The notes beneath the pieces were generated by a model that made no database searches, had not been told where the DNA came from, and saw only the letters and a program-made list of their open reading frames with translations. A stretch of DNA of 64,000 nt from Meridianimarinicoccus sp. MJW13 (lineage in GTDB: Bacteria; Pseudomonadota; Alphaproteobacteria; Rhodobacterales; Rhodobacteraceae), in assembly GCF_014901205.1 (NCBI RefSeq), contig NZ_JACNMU010000002.1, positions 124,001 through 188,000 on the forward strand, given 5' to 3'. Below, one piece after another: positions 1 through 10,376 of the stretch (positions are counted from its first letter, which is position 1; each line of letters starts with the position of its first letter). The translations under genes were made by a program, and so were the position numbers.

Positions 1-2336
<2,336 letters not shown>

Positions 2337-2403
2337 TTAATTCGTTGTCATCTTATAGGCGGACGGGCCGGGATTGTCACGGGCAAGGCCGCATATTTAC
2401 GCG

Positions 2404-3024
2404 CTATGTAAAGGGGATGAGACAGCCGACGGCGATCATCAGGCCGCCGGCGACAAGGTTGGTCCGGCGCAGCGCCCCGGGCGAGGTCAGCACCCGCCGG
2501 ATCCGGTCGATGAAGGCCGCGAGGATCAGGTTGCCGATCAGCGGAATCGCCATCGACAGGCCCACGATGGCGGCGATGTCGGCACCGGTCAGCCGGGTCA
2601 GATCGAAGAAGCCCGGCAGGATGCCCATGTAGAACAGGATCGCCTTGGGGTTGCCGAGGATGACCGCCAGCCCGGCCAGAAACCCGGCCCACATGCCGGG
2701 GCGGGTCAGGCGGCTGTCGGTTGACAGGTCGCGATCGGCGTGGCGGATCAGGTTGACCCCCATGATCCAGAACACCGCCACCCCGACAAACCGCAGCACG
2801 GTCATGAAGCCTGCGAATTCCTGTGCGATCCAGCTGACCCCCAGAATGGCCAGAAACGGCCACAACGCGTCGCCCACAACCACGCCTAGGGCAAGCGGCC
2901 AGGCGGCCGGGAACCCGCCGGACAGGGCGCGCGCGGACAGGGCCAGCCAGACAGGACCGGGGGTCAGGAACAGGGCCAGTAGGGCGGCGGCATACAGCGC
3001 CAGATCGGAGAGGGATGCGGTCAT
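2404..3024 (-). CDS. LysE/RhtB-family amino acid exporter
   Basis: 206-residue hydrophobic inner-membrane protein with about six predicted membrane segments. The family hallmark TPGPVWL lies near residue 20, and the conserved GNPKAILFYMG lies near the middle, as in LysE, RhtB and homoserine/lysine exporters. It probably exports an amino acid or a related small molecule; the substrate cannot be read from the sequence. It sits between recF and gyrB on the same strand, an accessory gene within an otherwise conserved replication block. The start at 3024 is an ATG followed directly by the first membrane segment. Confidence 0.85.
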   Translation of the reverse strand: MTASLSDLALYAAALLALFLTPGPVWLALSARALSGGFPAAWPLALGVVVGDALWPFLAILGVSWIAQEFAGFMTVLRFVGVAVFWIMGVNLIRHADRDLSTDSRLTRPGMWAGFLAGLAVILGNPKAILFYMGILPGFFDLTRLTGADIAAIVGLSMAIPLIGNLILAAFIDRIRRVLTSPGALRRTNLVAGGLMIAVGCLIPFT

Positions 3025-3073
3025 CGGGACGGGATAATCGGGCCGGTCCCGCCGTTCAAGAGCGGCCGGAGTG

Positions 3074-4186
3074 TCAACCGGGCGAACCCGGATCGACCCG
3101 GCTGGTGCCCGCGTCTTCGGACACCGCCAGATGCTGGCCCCGCCCCCCCAGCGCGTCGAACAGATGGGCGTCGGTGCCGGTCATCCAGGCCTGCGCGCCC
3201 AGGGCGCAGATCTCGTCGTACAGCGCGGCGCGGCGGGTCTCGTCCAGATGCGCCGCGATCTCGTCCAGCAGCAGCACCGGGGCGGTGCCGTCGCGGTCGC
3301 GCAGCGCGCGGGCATTGGCCAGCACCAGCGAGATCAGCAGCGCCTTCTGTTCCCCGGTCGAACATTGCGCCGCAGTGACGCCCTTGGCGCTGTAGACGGC
3401 CTCCAGATCGACCCGGTGCGGGCCAGTCAGGCTGCGCCCGGCGCGCAGATCGGCCGCCCGGCTGCGCGCCATGGCGGCGGTCAGCGCATCCTCTGTGTCG
3501 CCCGGATCGGCGTCCTCGGGCCAGTGCAGCGCCAGATCCGAAGTCGGAAAGGCCGTTTCGGCACCGTTCTGCGCCGCCGCGATCTGTCCCAGGGCCGCTT
3601 GCCGGTTCTGGATCATCCGCGCCCCGGCCTCGGCCATCTGCGCCTCAAGCGCGTCGTACCAGCGGGCGTCCTGCACCTGATCCTTCAGCAGACGGTTGCG
3701 GTCGCGCATGGATTTTTCATAGGCCAGCGCCGCGCGGGCATGATCGGGAAAGAAGCTGAGCGTCATGCGATCCAGGAACCGGCGTCGGCCTTCGGCCCCC
3801 TCCAGCCACAGACGGTCCATGCTGGGCACCAGCCAGAGCATGGGGACCAGCCGCCCCAATTCGGTCTGGGCGGCGGGTTTGCCGTCGATGCGGGTGCTGC
3901 GCGGTTGCCCGGCCTCGGCGCGGATGTCGATCTCGTGCTTCTGCGCGCCCAGATCGATCAGCGCGCCGACGCGCCAGCCCAGTTGCTCGGGGCGGCGCAC
4001 CAGGTCGGCCGCCGTGGCCCGGCGCAACCCGCGCCCCGGTGACAGCAGGGAAATGGCTTCCAGAAGGTTGGTCTTGCCCGCGCCGTTGGGACCGAACATG
4101 GCCACGGGCCGCGCGTCTACCTGAACCGAGGCGCGCAGGTGCGACCGGAAATGCGACAGGGTCAGATGGGTGACGGCACGGGTCAT
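3074..4186 (-). CDS. recF: DNA replication/repair protein RecF
   Basis: SMC-like ATPase that helps load RecA at single-strand gaps and links replication with recombination repair. The 370-residue protein has Walker A GPNGAGKT at residues 32-39, an ABC-type signature around STGEQKALL, and Walker B LLLDEIAAHLDE near the C-terminus, all in the expected order. Length matches the family (360-380). It lies 43 bp downstream of dnaN on the same strand, the usual neighbour. No anomaly was noted. Confidence 0.96.
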   Translation of the reverse strand: MTRAVTHLTLSHFRSHLRASVQVDARPVAMFGPNGAGKTNLLEAISLLSPGRGLRRATAADLVRRPEQLGWRVGALIDLGAQKHEIDIRAEAGQPRSTRIDGKPAAQTELGRLVPMLWLVPSMDRLWLEGAEGRRRFLDRMTLSFFPDHARAALAYEKSMRDRNRLLKDQVQDARWYDALEAQMAEAGARMIQNRQAALGQIAAAQNGAETAFPTSDLALHWPEDADPGDTEDALTAAMARSRAADLRAGRSLTGPHRVDLEAVYSAKGVTAAQCSTGEQKALLISLVLANARALRDRDGTAPVLLLDEIAAHLDETRRAALYDEICALGAQAWMTGTDAHLFDALGGRGQHLAVSEDAGTSRVDPGSPG

Positions 4187-4229
4187 GCGGGCGGTGTCGC
4201 GGGCCCGGTGTCAGGCCGCGGCCAGCGGG

Positions 4230-5348
4230 TCAGACCCGCATCGGCATCACGACATAGACCGCCGAGTCGTCGCTGCCTTCGCGCATCAGGGTCGGATCGC
4301 CCGCCGAATTGAACAGGAACACGGCGTTTTCGCGATCCACCTGGCTGGCAATCTCCAGCAGGTACTTGGCGTTGAAGCCGATCTCAAGCGGCTCGTCGCC
4401 ATAGGACACCGCCAGTTCCTCTTCGGCGGCACCGCTGTCGGGGGCGTTGACCGACAGGGTCAGCCGATCCTCGTCCAGCGCCAGTTTGACGGCGCGCGAG
4501 CGTTCCGACGACACGGTGGCCACGCGATCCACGGCGCGCGCGAAATCCGAGGCGTCGACTTCCAGCTTGCGGGTGTTGCCGACCGGAATGACGCGGGTGT
4601 AGTCGGGGAAAGTGCCGTCGATGACCTTTGACGTCAGGGTGATGTCGGGGGTGGCAAAGCGCACCTTGGTTTCCGACACCGACACCGCGATCTCGGCGTC
4701 ATCGTCCTCCAGCAGCTTGCGCAATTCGCCCACGGTCTTGCGCGGCACGATCACGCCCGGCATGTCGTCGGCTTTCGGCGGCAGCGGCGCATCGATGCGG
4801 GCCAGACGGTGACCGTCGGTGGCCACGCAGCGCAGGGTGGGCTGGCCGCCCGCATCGGCGACATGCATGTAGACGCCGTTCAGATAGTACCGCGTTTCTT
4901 CGGTCGAGATGGCAAATTTCGATTTGTCGAACAGGCGCTTAAGGGTGCCGGCGGTGGCGGTGAAATTGGCCGCGTATTCGGCGGTGGCCATCACCGGGAA
5001 ATCTTCCTTCGGCAGCGTGGCCAGGGTGAACTGGGCGCGCCCGGCTTCGACCTTCAGGGTGTTGCTGGTGCTGTCGGCGGTCAGTTCGACCAAGGCGCCA
5101 TCGGGCAGCTTGCGCACGATCTCGTGGAAGGTGACCGCGGACACCGTGGTGGCGCCGGCTTGGTGTACCTGCGCCGGGGCAGTGTCCAGAACCTCGATGT
5201 CCAGGTCGGTGGCGCGGAACCGCACGGCCGCGCCTTCGGCTTCGATCAGGACGTTCGAGAGGATCGGGATGGTGTTGCGCCGTTCGACAACGGATTGCGC
5301 CTGGGACACCGCTTTCAGCAACGTGCCGCGTTCGATACTCAGTTTCAT
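4230..5348 (-). CDS. dnaN: DNA polymerase III beta subunit (sliding clamp)
   Basis: Ring-shaped processivity clamp of the replicative polymerase. The 372-residue length is typical. The N-terminus MKLSIERGTLLKAVSQ and the C-terminal VVMPMRV match the beta-clamp family, whose last residues carry an M-P-M-R type ending. Internal family features include TRYYLNGVYMH and ATDGHRLA. It is transcribed in the same direction as dnaA upstream (about 100 bp gap) and recF downstream, so the order dnaA-dnaN-recF is intact. Confidence 0.97.
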   Translation of the reverse strand: MKLSIERGTLLKAVSQAQSVVERRNTIPILSNVLIEAEGAAVRFRATDLDIEVLDTAPAQVHQAGATTVSAVTFHEIVRKLPDGALVELTADSTSNTLKVEAGRAQFTLATLPKEDFPVMATAEYAANFTATAGTLKRLFDKSKFAISTEETRYYLNGVYMHVADAGGQPTLRCVATDGHRLARIDAPLPPKADDMPGVIVPRKTVGELRKLLEDDDAEIAVSVSETKVRFATPDITLTSKVIDGTFPDYTRVIPVGNTRKLEVDASDFARAVDRVATVSSERSRAVKLALDEDRLTLSVNAPDSGAAEEELAVSYGDEPLEIGFNAKYLLEIASQVDRENAVFLFNSAGDPTLMREGSDDSAVYVVMPMRV

Positions 5349-5451
5349 GCCACGGTCCTCAGCTCACAAGGGAGTGTGACGCTAGCGGATTTCTGACATG
5401 GTACAAGCCGTTTTCTGCGATTTTTTACGGGTTTTCCGCGCGCTGGCAGCC

Positions 5452-6867
5452 TCAGGCTTCCAAAGCGCGGCGCAGCAACTCCAGATCATCGGCAACCTGA
5501 CTGTCTTTCAGGCGCAATTCCTCGATCCGCTTGACGCCGTGCATGATCGTGGTGTGATCGCGGCCGCCGAACTTGCGCCCGATCTCGGGCAGCGAGCGCG
5601 AGGTCAGGGACTTGGACAGATACATGGCGATCTGGCGCGGGCGGGCGATGGTGCGCACGCGGGTCGGGCCGATCAGCTCGCTGAGGCGGATGTTGTAGTG
5701 TTCCGACACCCGGCGCTGGATCTCCTCGACGGTGACCTTGCGTTCCGAGACGCGCAGCACGTCTGACAGGCAATCCTGCGTCATTTCCATGGTGACTTCG
5801 CGGCCGCAAAGGTTGGCCAGCGCGCAAAGCCGGATCAGCGCGCCTTCCAGCACCCGCACGTTGGTCGAGATGCGATGCGCGAGGAACTCCAGCACGCCCG
5901 AGCCGATCACCAGACCGGGATACTGCTGGGCATAGACTTCGACCTTCTGCTGAAGGATGCCGAGGCGCAGTTCGTAATCGGTGGGGTGCAGGTCCACAAC
6001 CAGACCGCATTGCAGGCGCGACTTGATGCGCTCCTCCATCTCGGTCATCTCGCCCGGTGCGCGGTCGCCCGAGATGATGATCTGCTTGCGCTGATCCACC
6101 AGGGCATTGAACGTATGGAAGAATTCGTCCTGGGTGCTGTCCTTGCCGGCGATGAACTGCACGTCATCGACCATCAGCACATCGACCGAGCGGAACAGTT
6201 GCTTGAAGTTCATCATCTCGCGTTCGCGCAGCGCCTGCACGAAACGGTACATGAACTGCTCGGCGGACAGATAGACGATCTGAAGCTCGGGCTTGTTCTT
6301 CTGCAATTCCCAGGCGATCGCGTGCATCAGGTGGGTCTTGCCCAGCCCGACGCCGCCATAAAGGAACAGCGGGTTGAAATTCACCGGGCCGCCTTCGGCC
6401 ACGCGGCGGGCGGCAGCATGGGCCAGTTCGTTGGGCGGGCCGACGACGAAGCGGTCAAAGGTATAGCGGGCATCCAGCTTGCCGCCGGGCTCCTCGATCC
6501 GGGGGGCAGGGGCGGAGGCCTGGACCTGGGGCGTTGCCAGCGCGGGTGCGGCGGCCACGGCGGCCACCTCGGCGGTGGCCATGGCCGGTGCATCGGCGGT
6601 GGCTGCAGCCGCGATCGGACTGCCGGCCAGACGCACGTCGAATTCGATGCGGCGCACCTTGGCCCCGGCAGAGTGCAGATGCGCCAGGATCTTGTCGGCG
6701 TAATTCCGGTTTACCCAGGTGCCGATGAAATTGGTGGGAACGTGAAAATGGGCAACGCCATCCTCGAAAGTGTTGAACTCGATCGGGCTGATCCATGTCT
6801 TGTAGTTGTGATCGCCCACTGACTGCCGAAGAGCGAGTTGAACCTCGCCCCATATTTCGTTTGTCAT
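5452..6867 (-). CDS. dnaA: chromosomal replication initiator DnaA
   Basis: AAA+ initiator that binds DnaA boxes and opens the origin. I place the start at the ATG at 6867 (MTNEIWGEVQ), giving 471 residues. An in-frame start 70 codons further upstream would add a non-conserved, low-quality extension. Domain I is at the N-terminus, followed by an alanine-rich linker (about residues 80-125), the Walker A GGVGLGKT near 171, Walker B LMVDDVQFI, and the domain IV DNA-binding signature GGRDHTTIMHGVKRI near the C-terminus. The upstream 597 bp are non-coding and are annotated separately. Confidence 0.97.
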   Translation of the reverse strand: MTNEIWGEVQLALRQSVGDHNYKTWISPIEFNTFEDGVAHFHVPTNFIGTWVNRNYADKILAHLHSAGAKVRRIEFDVRLAGSPIAAAATADAPAMATAEVAAVAAAPALATPQVQASAPAPRIEEPGGKLDARYTFDRFVVGPPNELAHAAARRVAEGGPVNFNPLFLYGGVGLGKTHLMHAIAWELQKNKPELQIVYLSAEQFMYRFVQALREREMMNFKQLFRSVDVLMVDDVQFIAGKDSTQDEFFHTFNALVDQRKQIIISGDRAPGEMTEMEERIKSRLQCGLVVDLHPTDYELRLGILQQKVEVYAQQYPGLVIGSGVLEFLAHRISTNVRVLEGALIRLCALANLCGREVTMEMTQDCLSDVLRVSERKVTVEEIQRRVSEHYNIRLSELIGPTRVRTIARPRQIAMYLSKSLTSRSLPEIGRKFGGRDHTTIMHGVKRIEELRLKDSQVADDLELLRRALEA

Positions 6868-7409
6868 TCTTTTCAGCCCATTCGTTCCTGACCGCGTGCC
6901 TGGCGCGGATGCCCCTGTCCTGCATTCACACATCCCGACAAACCTGTCCCGTCCGGTCGAAACCGGTTTGTCGCCACGCGACACGGCCCGCTTGCCCCGA
7001 GCCGGGGATCCGCACTGCTTCAGAACCCCCGAAAACCGGAAGTTGCCGCACAGAGCGGTCTGCCAAATAATGGACACGCTTCGATTGAACGGATGCCCTT
7101 ATCCGTTCAAAGCTGGCCCCTCCTCCGGTGAAAACACCGGACACAGCCAGAGCTTACGCCACCTCAAACCGGTCGGAACCGGCCAATCATCCGTTACCCC
7201 CGCAAGGATCAACTTCCATTTCGTGGTGCGTATCTCATGTCCCCCAAAGACGATGTGAATCGCAGGATGACACTAGCAATCGGGCCTCGTCCGGCGCAAC
7301 AGAACTTACATATTGACATGTCGATTGCCGAAATCGAATCCAGATTTTCGAAAAATAGAAGCAAAAACAATAGGGTGGAGGCGTGCGATTCTGGACACAC
7401 GGTAGACAA
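6868..7409. other. long non-coding dnaA upstream region, candidate origin/regulatory region
   Basis: No convincing gene is present. The stretch holds several GC-rich short inverted repeats (CCGGT-CGAA-ACCGG at 6953-6966; CCGGTG-AAAA-CACCGG at 7125-7140; a 10-bp perfect repeat at 7085-7110) and an AT-rich patch around 7300-7377 that contains TCGATT...AATCGA. The genes to its left run away from it, as expected if replication starts here. No consensus DnaA box (TTWTNCACA) was found; only two 7/9 matches occur (6922-6930 and 7254-7262 in opposite orientations). The origin assignment therefore rests on position, not on motifs. Confidence 0.4.
7085..7110. repeat. perfect 10-bp inverted repeat, 6-bp spacer
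   Basis: TTGAACGGAT at 7085-7094 and its exact reverse complement at 7101-7110 flank GCCCTT. It lies 218 bp upstream of the dnaA start. No T-run follows on either strand, so it does not look like a terminator. It could be an operator, a hairpin in a long dnaA leader, or an origin element. Confidence 0.7.
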
Positions 7410-7436
7410 GAAAAAAGGAGGCCCAAGCGGACCTCC
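7410..7436 (-). terminator. rho-independent terminator of rpsT
   Basis: Read on the minus strand, an 8-bp stem (GGAGGTCC paired with GGGCCTCC, one G-U pair) with a 4-nt loop is followed directly by TTTTTT. It starts 28 bp after the rpsT stop codon, which fits intrinsic termination before the dnaA upstream region. Confidence 0.9.
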
Positions 7437-7453
7437 CTCGACACGGTTTCCCG

Positions 7454-7468
7454 TTAAGGTGGTGTTAA
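7454..7468. promoter_or_regulatory. perfect CtrA-type site TTAA-N7-TTAA
   Basis: TTAA at 7454-7457 and TTAA at 7465-7468 are separated by exactly 7 bp, the alphaproteobacterial CtrA consensus spacing. The right half overlaps the rpsT stop codon. Eight A/T positions at this spacing are rare in GC-rich DNA. It may serve the dnaA/origin region or be chance; binding is inferred only. Confidence 0.4.
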
Positions 7469-7728
7469 CCGATCGCTTTGACGCGGGCCGACAGGCGCGA
7501 CATCTTGCGCGATACGGTGTTCTTGTGGAACACACCTTTGGTCACGCCGCGCATCAGCTCGGGCTGAGCTTCGCGCAGAGCGGTGGACGCTGCATCCTTG
7601 TCCCCCGATGCAATGGCTTCTTCGACATTGCGCAGGAAGGTGCGGATACGCGACCGGCGCGCCTTGTTGACGGCGTAGCGACGCTCGTTCTGGCGGGCGC
7701 GCTTTTTGGATTGGGGCGTATTAGCCAT
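7465..7728 (-). CDS. rpsT: 30S ribosomal protein S20
   Basis: Small-subunit protein that binds 16S rRNA. The ATG at 7728 gives [17 protein letters not shown] and an 87-residue, Lys/Arg-rich protein, the normal S20 length. A longer in-frame reading upstream adds non-conserved sequence and runs past the likely promoter at 7772-7800. It ends in a clear intrinsic terminator, so it is probably monocistronic. rpsT next to dnaA is common in Rhodobacterales. Confidence 0.97.
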   Translation of the reverse strand: MANTPQSKKRARQNERRYAVNKARRSRIRTFLRNVEEAIASGDKDAASTALREAQPELMRGVTKGVFHKNTVSRKMSRLSARVKAIG

Positions 7729-7771
7729 AGTCGTTCTTCCCAGTTTTGGGGTGAAATCCGATGAAGCCAGC

Positions 7772-7800
7772 CGTCTAGACGCGACTCGCCGGCAAGTCAA
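7772..7800 (-). promoter_or_regulatory. sigma70-type promoter of rpsT
   Basis: On the minus strand, TTGACT (7795-7800) and TAGACG (7772-7777) are separated by 17 bp, upstream of the rpsT ATG at 7728. The -35 matches 5/6 of consensus and the -10 is weaker. Position supports transcription of rpsT alone. Confidence 0.5.
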
Positions 7801-7821
7801 CCGCCTTGCACCGTTTTCCCG

Positions 7822-8598
7822 CTACTTGTCGCGGAACTGCGGGTCGCGCTTCTGGGCGAAAGCCTCCATGCCTTCGGTCTGGTCAGCGCTGGCGAACATC
7901 ATGTGGAAGGTACGCCGTTCGAACAGAAGCCCGTCGGACAGCGACATTTCCTGGCTCTGGTTCACGGTTTCCTTGACGGCCATCACGGTGATCCGCGACT
8001 TTTCGGCAATTTTCAGGGCGGCGGTGCGCGCCTCGTCCAGCAGGGACTTGCCCGGCACCACGCGGCTGACCAGACCCGACCGTTCGGCCTCTTCGGCCTT
8101 CATGAAGCGGCCGGTCAGATGCATGTCCATGGACTTCGCCTTGCCCACGGCGCGGGTCAGGCGTTGGGTGCCGCCCAGGGCGGCGTTCACGCCAAGGTTG
8201 ATCTCGGGCTGGCCGAATTTCGCCGATTCTGCCGCGATGATGAAATCGCACATCATGGCCAGTTCGCAACCGCCACCCAGGGCATAGCCCGCGACTGCGG
8301 CGATGATCGGCTTGCGGCAATCCTGGAATTGCCGGGTCAGCGGCCCGAAGTGATCGGTGATATAGACATCGACGAAGGACTTTTCCGCCAGTTCGGTGAT
8401 GTCTGCCCCGGCCGCAAAGGCCTTTTCGTTGCCGGTGATGATCGTGCAGCGAACCTTGTCGTTCCCCTCGATCATGCTCAACGCGTCGCACAGCTCGCCC
8501 ATGAGTTGGATGTTCAAGGCGTTCATCGCCTCGGGGCGGTTGAGCGTGATCAGCGCGACGTGGTCTTCAATCTCGAGGATCAGCGTCTCGTAGGCCAT
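7822..8598 (-). CDS. enoyl-CoA hydratase
   Basis: Crotonase-fold enzyme that hydrates trans-2-enoyl-CoA in beta-oxidation. The ATG at 8598 (MAYETLILEIEDHV) gives 258 residues, the standard length. Visible family features are the CoA-pocket segment EKAFAAGADITE and the oxyanion/catalytic region GYALGGGCELAMMCD, with the second glutamate in FGQPEINLG. It lies between fpg and rpsT, on the same strand. Among crotonases the closest type is a short-chain enoyl-CoA hydratase; the exact substrate is not fixed by the sequence. Confidence 0.92.
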   Translation of the reverse strand: MAYETLILEIEDHVALITLNRPEAMNALNIQLMGELCDALSMIEGNDKVRCTIITGNEKAFAAGADITELAEKSFVDVYITDHFGPLTRQFQDCRKPIIAAVAGYALGGGCELAMMCDFIIAAESAKFGQPEINLGVNAALGGTQRLTRAVGKAKSMDMHLTGRFMKAEEAERSGLVSRVVPGKSLLDEARTAALKIAEKSRITVMAVKETVNQSQEMSLSDGLLFERRTFHMMFASADQTEGMEAFAQKRDPQFRDK

Positions 8599-8662
8599 GG
8601 GTACCTGCCATAACAGTTTCAGCAGTCCCACGCCTTAGCAGGCGATTTGCGGCGGTTTCAAG

Positions 8663-9529
8663 CTATCTTTGGCAGGCCGGGCAATAGAAGCTGGATCGTC
8701 CCGATTGCACGATCCGCCGAATGGTGCCGCCACAACCGGGTTGCAGACAGGGGGCGCCTTCGCGGCCATAGGCTTGAAAACTGTGCTGAAAATAGCCCAG
8801 CTCGCCGTCCGGTTGCCGGTGGTCTTTCAGGGTCGAGCCTCCGGCGGCGATGGCCTCGTGCAGAACTGTCCGAATGATGGGCACCAGCGCGGCGGTGCGC
8901 GCGGCGGCAATCTTGCCGGCCTTGCGGGTCGGGGCGATTCCGGCGCGATGCAGCGCCTCGCAGACATAGATGTTGCCCAGCCCGGCCACGATCCGCTGAT
9001 CCAGCAGCGCCGATTTGACCGGCGCGGCGCGGCCCTTGAAGGCGGCCACCAGATGCGCCTCGTGAAAGCCGTTGCCCAGCGGTTCGGGGCCCAGTCCGGC
9101 CAGCAGGCGATGCTGTTCGACCATTTCGGTGGGCGCCAGATCCATCGCGCCGAATCGCCGGGGATCGTTGAAAACCACCTGTGCCCCCTGATCGAAGGAC
9201 AGCACCACGTGATCGTGCTTCTGTGGTGCGGGGTGGGTGTGATGAAAGCCGCCCGGTTGCGACACCGCGGTCTCTGGGGCCGAAATCAGCACCCGGCCCG
9301 ACATGCCCAGGTGCCAGATCAGGGTCTCGCCACCCGAAAGATCACACAGGATGTATTTTGACCGCCGCCGCAGGGCCAGCACCCTTTGCCCGGTCAGCCG
9401 TGCCGCCATGTCGGGCGGAAACGGCCAGCGCAGATCGGGTCGGCGCACCAGGGCCGTGGTGATGACCCGCCCGGTCATGACGGGTTCCAGGCCGCGGCGC
9501 ACGGTCTCGACCTCGGGTAATTCGGGCAT
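8663..9529 (-). CDS. mutM: formamidopyrimidine-DNA glycosylase
   Basis: Base-excision repair enzyme for 8-oxoguanine and ring-opened purines, with AP-lyase activity. The ATG at 9529 gives [13 protein letters not shown], so the catalytic Pro2 and Glu3 follow the initiator methionine; the 288-residue length fits. The C-terminal zinc finger is complete (CLQPGCGGT...FYCPACQR). An upstream in-frame extension was rejected because Pro must be N-terminal for catalysis. It is divergent from ubiE, a frequent arrangement in this order. Confidence 0.96.
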   Translation of the reverse strand: MPELPEVETVRRGLEPVMTGRVITTALVRRPDLRWPFPPDMAARLTGQRVLALRRRSKYILCDLSGGETLIWHLGMSGRVLISAPETAVSQPGGFHHTHPAPQKHDHVVLSFDQGAQVVFNDPRRFGAMDLAPTEMVEQHRLLAGLGPEPLGNGFHEAHLVAAFKGRAAPVKSALLDQRIVAGLGNIYVCEALHRAGIAPTRKAGKIAAARTAALVPIIRTVLHEAIAAGGSTLKDHRQPDGELGYFQHSFQAYGREGAPCLQPGCGGTIRRIVQSGRSSFYCPACQR

Positions 9530-9566
9530 CACGGACTCCTGCGGCTGAATGCACGGGGTGGACGCG

Positions 9567-9594
9567 TTGTATCGGCGCGCCAGCGCCCTATAAG
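9567..9594 (+). promoter_or_regulatory. sigma70-type promoter of ubiE-ubiB
   Basis: TTGTAT (9567-9572), a 16-bp spacer and TATAAG (9589-9594) give a probable start of transcription near 9601. This is 23 bp upstream of the ubiE ATG at 9624 and argues against the alternative TTG start at 9600. Confidence 0.55.
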
Positions 9595-9623
9595 AAGGCT
9601 TGGACCCGACAACGGCAAGAGCG

Positions 9624-10376
9624 ATGACCCAGGACAAGAGCAGCACGACGCATTTCGGAAACCGTGAAGTTCCCGAAGAAGACAAGGCCGGACTGGTGCA
9701 GGGGGTCTTTACCTCGGTCGCCTCGCGCTATGATGTCATGAACGACGTGATGTCGGTGGGCGTGCATCGCCTGTGGAAAGACGCGATGATGGATTGGCTG
9801 GCCCCGCGCGACGGCCAGCGCCTGCTGGACGTGGCCGGCGGTACCGGCGACATCGCCTTTCGTTTCCTGAAGCGCGCCCCCGAGGCACAGGTCACGGTGC
9901 TGGACCTGACAGCGTCGATGCTGGAAGCCGGGCGTCAGCGCGCCGAGGCCGAGGCCCTGTCGGATCGGCTTGACTGGATCGTCGGCGACGCCATGGCCCT
10001 GCCTTTCGCCGACAACACCTTCGACCGCTACACGATCAGTTTCGGCATCCGTAACGTCACCCGCGTGCAGGACGCCCTGAACGAGGCCTTCCGCGTGCTG
10101 CGTCCCGGTGGCCGCCTGATGGTGCTGGAATTCAGCCAACTGCCGAACCCGGCGATGCAATGGGCCTATGATCGCTATTCCTACAACGTGATCCCGCAGA
10201 TGGGGCAGGTCATCGCCCAGGATCGCGACAGCTATCAGTACCTGGTGGAATCGATCCGAAAGTTTCCCGATCAGGAAACCTTTGCCGGGATGATCCGCAC
10301 CGCCGGGTTCGATCAGGTGAAATTCCGCAATCTGTCGATGGGCATCGCGGCCCTGCATTCGGGCTGGAAACTGTAA
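9624..10376 (+). CDS. ubiE: ubiquinone/menaquinone biosynthesis C-methyltransferase UbiE
   Basis: SAM-dependent C-methyltransferase of ubiquinone synthesis. 250 residues from the ATG at 9624. The SAM-binding motif [15 protein letters not shown] lies in the first third; the family signatures [17 protein letters not shown] near the N-terminus and [13 protein letters not shown] are present. The stop codon is followed immediately by the ubiB GTG, so the two form an operon. It is divergent from mutM. Confidence 0.96.
   Translation: MTQDKSSTTHFGNREVPEEDKAGLVQGVFTSVASRYDVMNDVMSVGVHRLWKDAMMDWLAPRDGQRLLDVAGGTGDIAFRFLKRAPEAQVTVLDLTASMLEAGRQRAEAEALSDRLDWIVGDAMALPFADNTFDRYTISFGIRNVTRVQDALNEAFRVLRPGGRLMVLEFSQLPNPAMQWAYDRYSYNVIPQMGQVIAQDRDSYQYLVESIRKFPDQETFAGMIRTAGFDQVKFRNLSMGIAALHSGWKL

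Noticed and set aside
6868-7077. Longer N-terminus of DnaA starting upstream of 6867
   Set aside because: The extra 70 residues look unlike any DnaA and use non-coding-like sequence; DnaA domain I begins at the ATG at 6867.
6922-7262. DnaA boxes in the dnaA-rpsT gap
   Set aside because: Only two 7/9 matches (6922-6930, 7254-7262) occur; this is not enough to claim functional boxes.
9600-9623. TTG start for ubiE at 9600
   Set aside because: The best promoter (-10 at 9589-9594) would start transcription at about 9601, and the ATG at 9624 gives the usual length.
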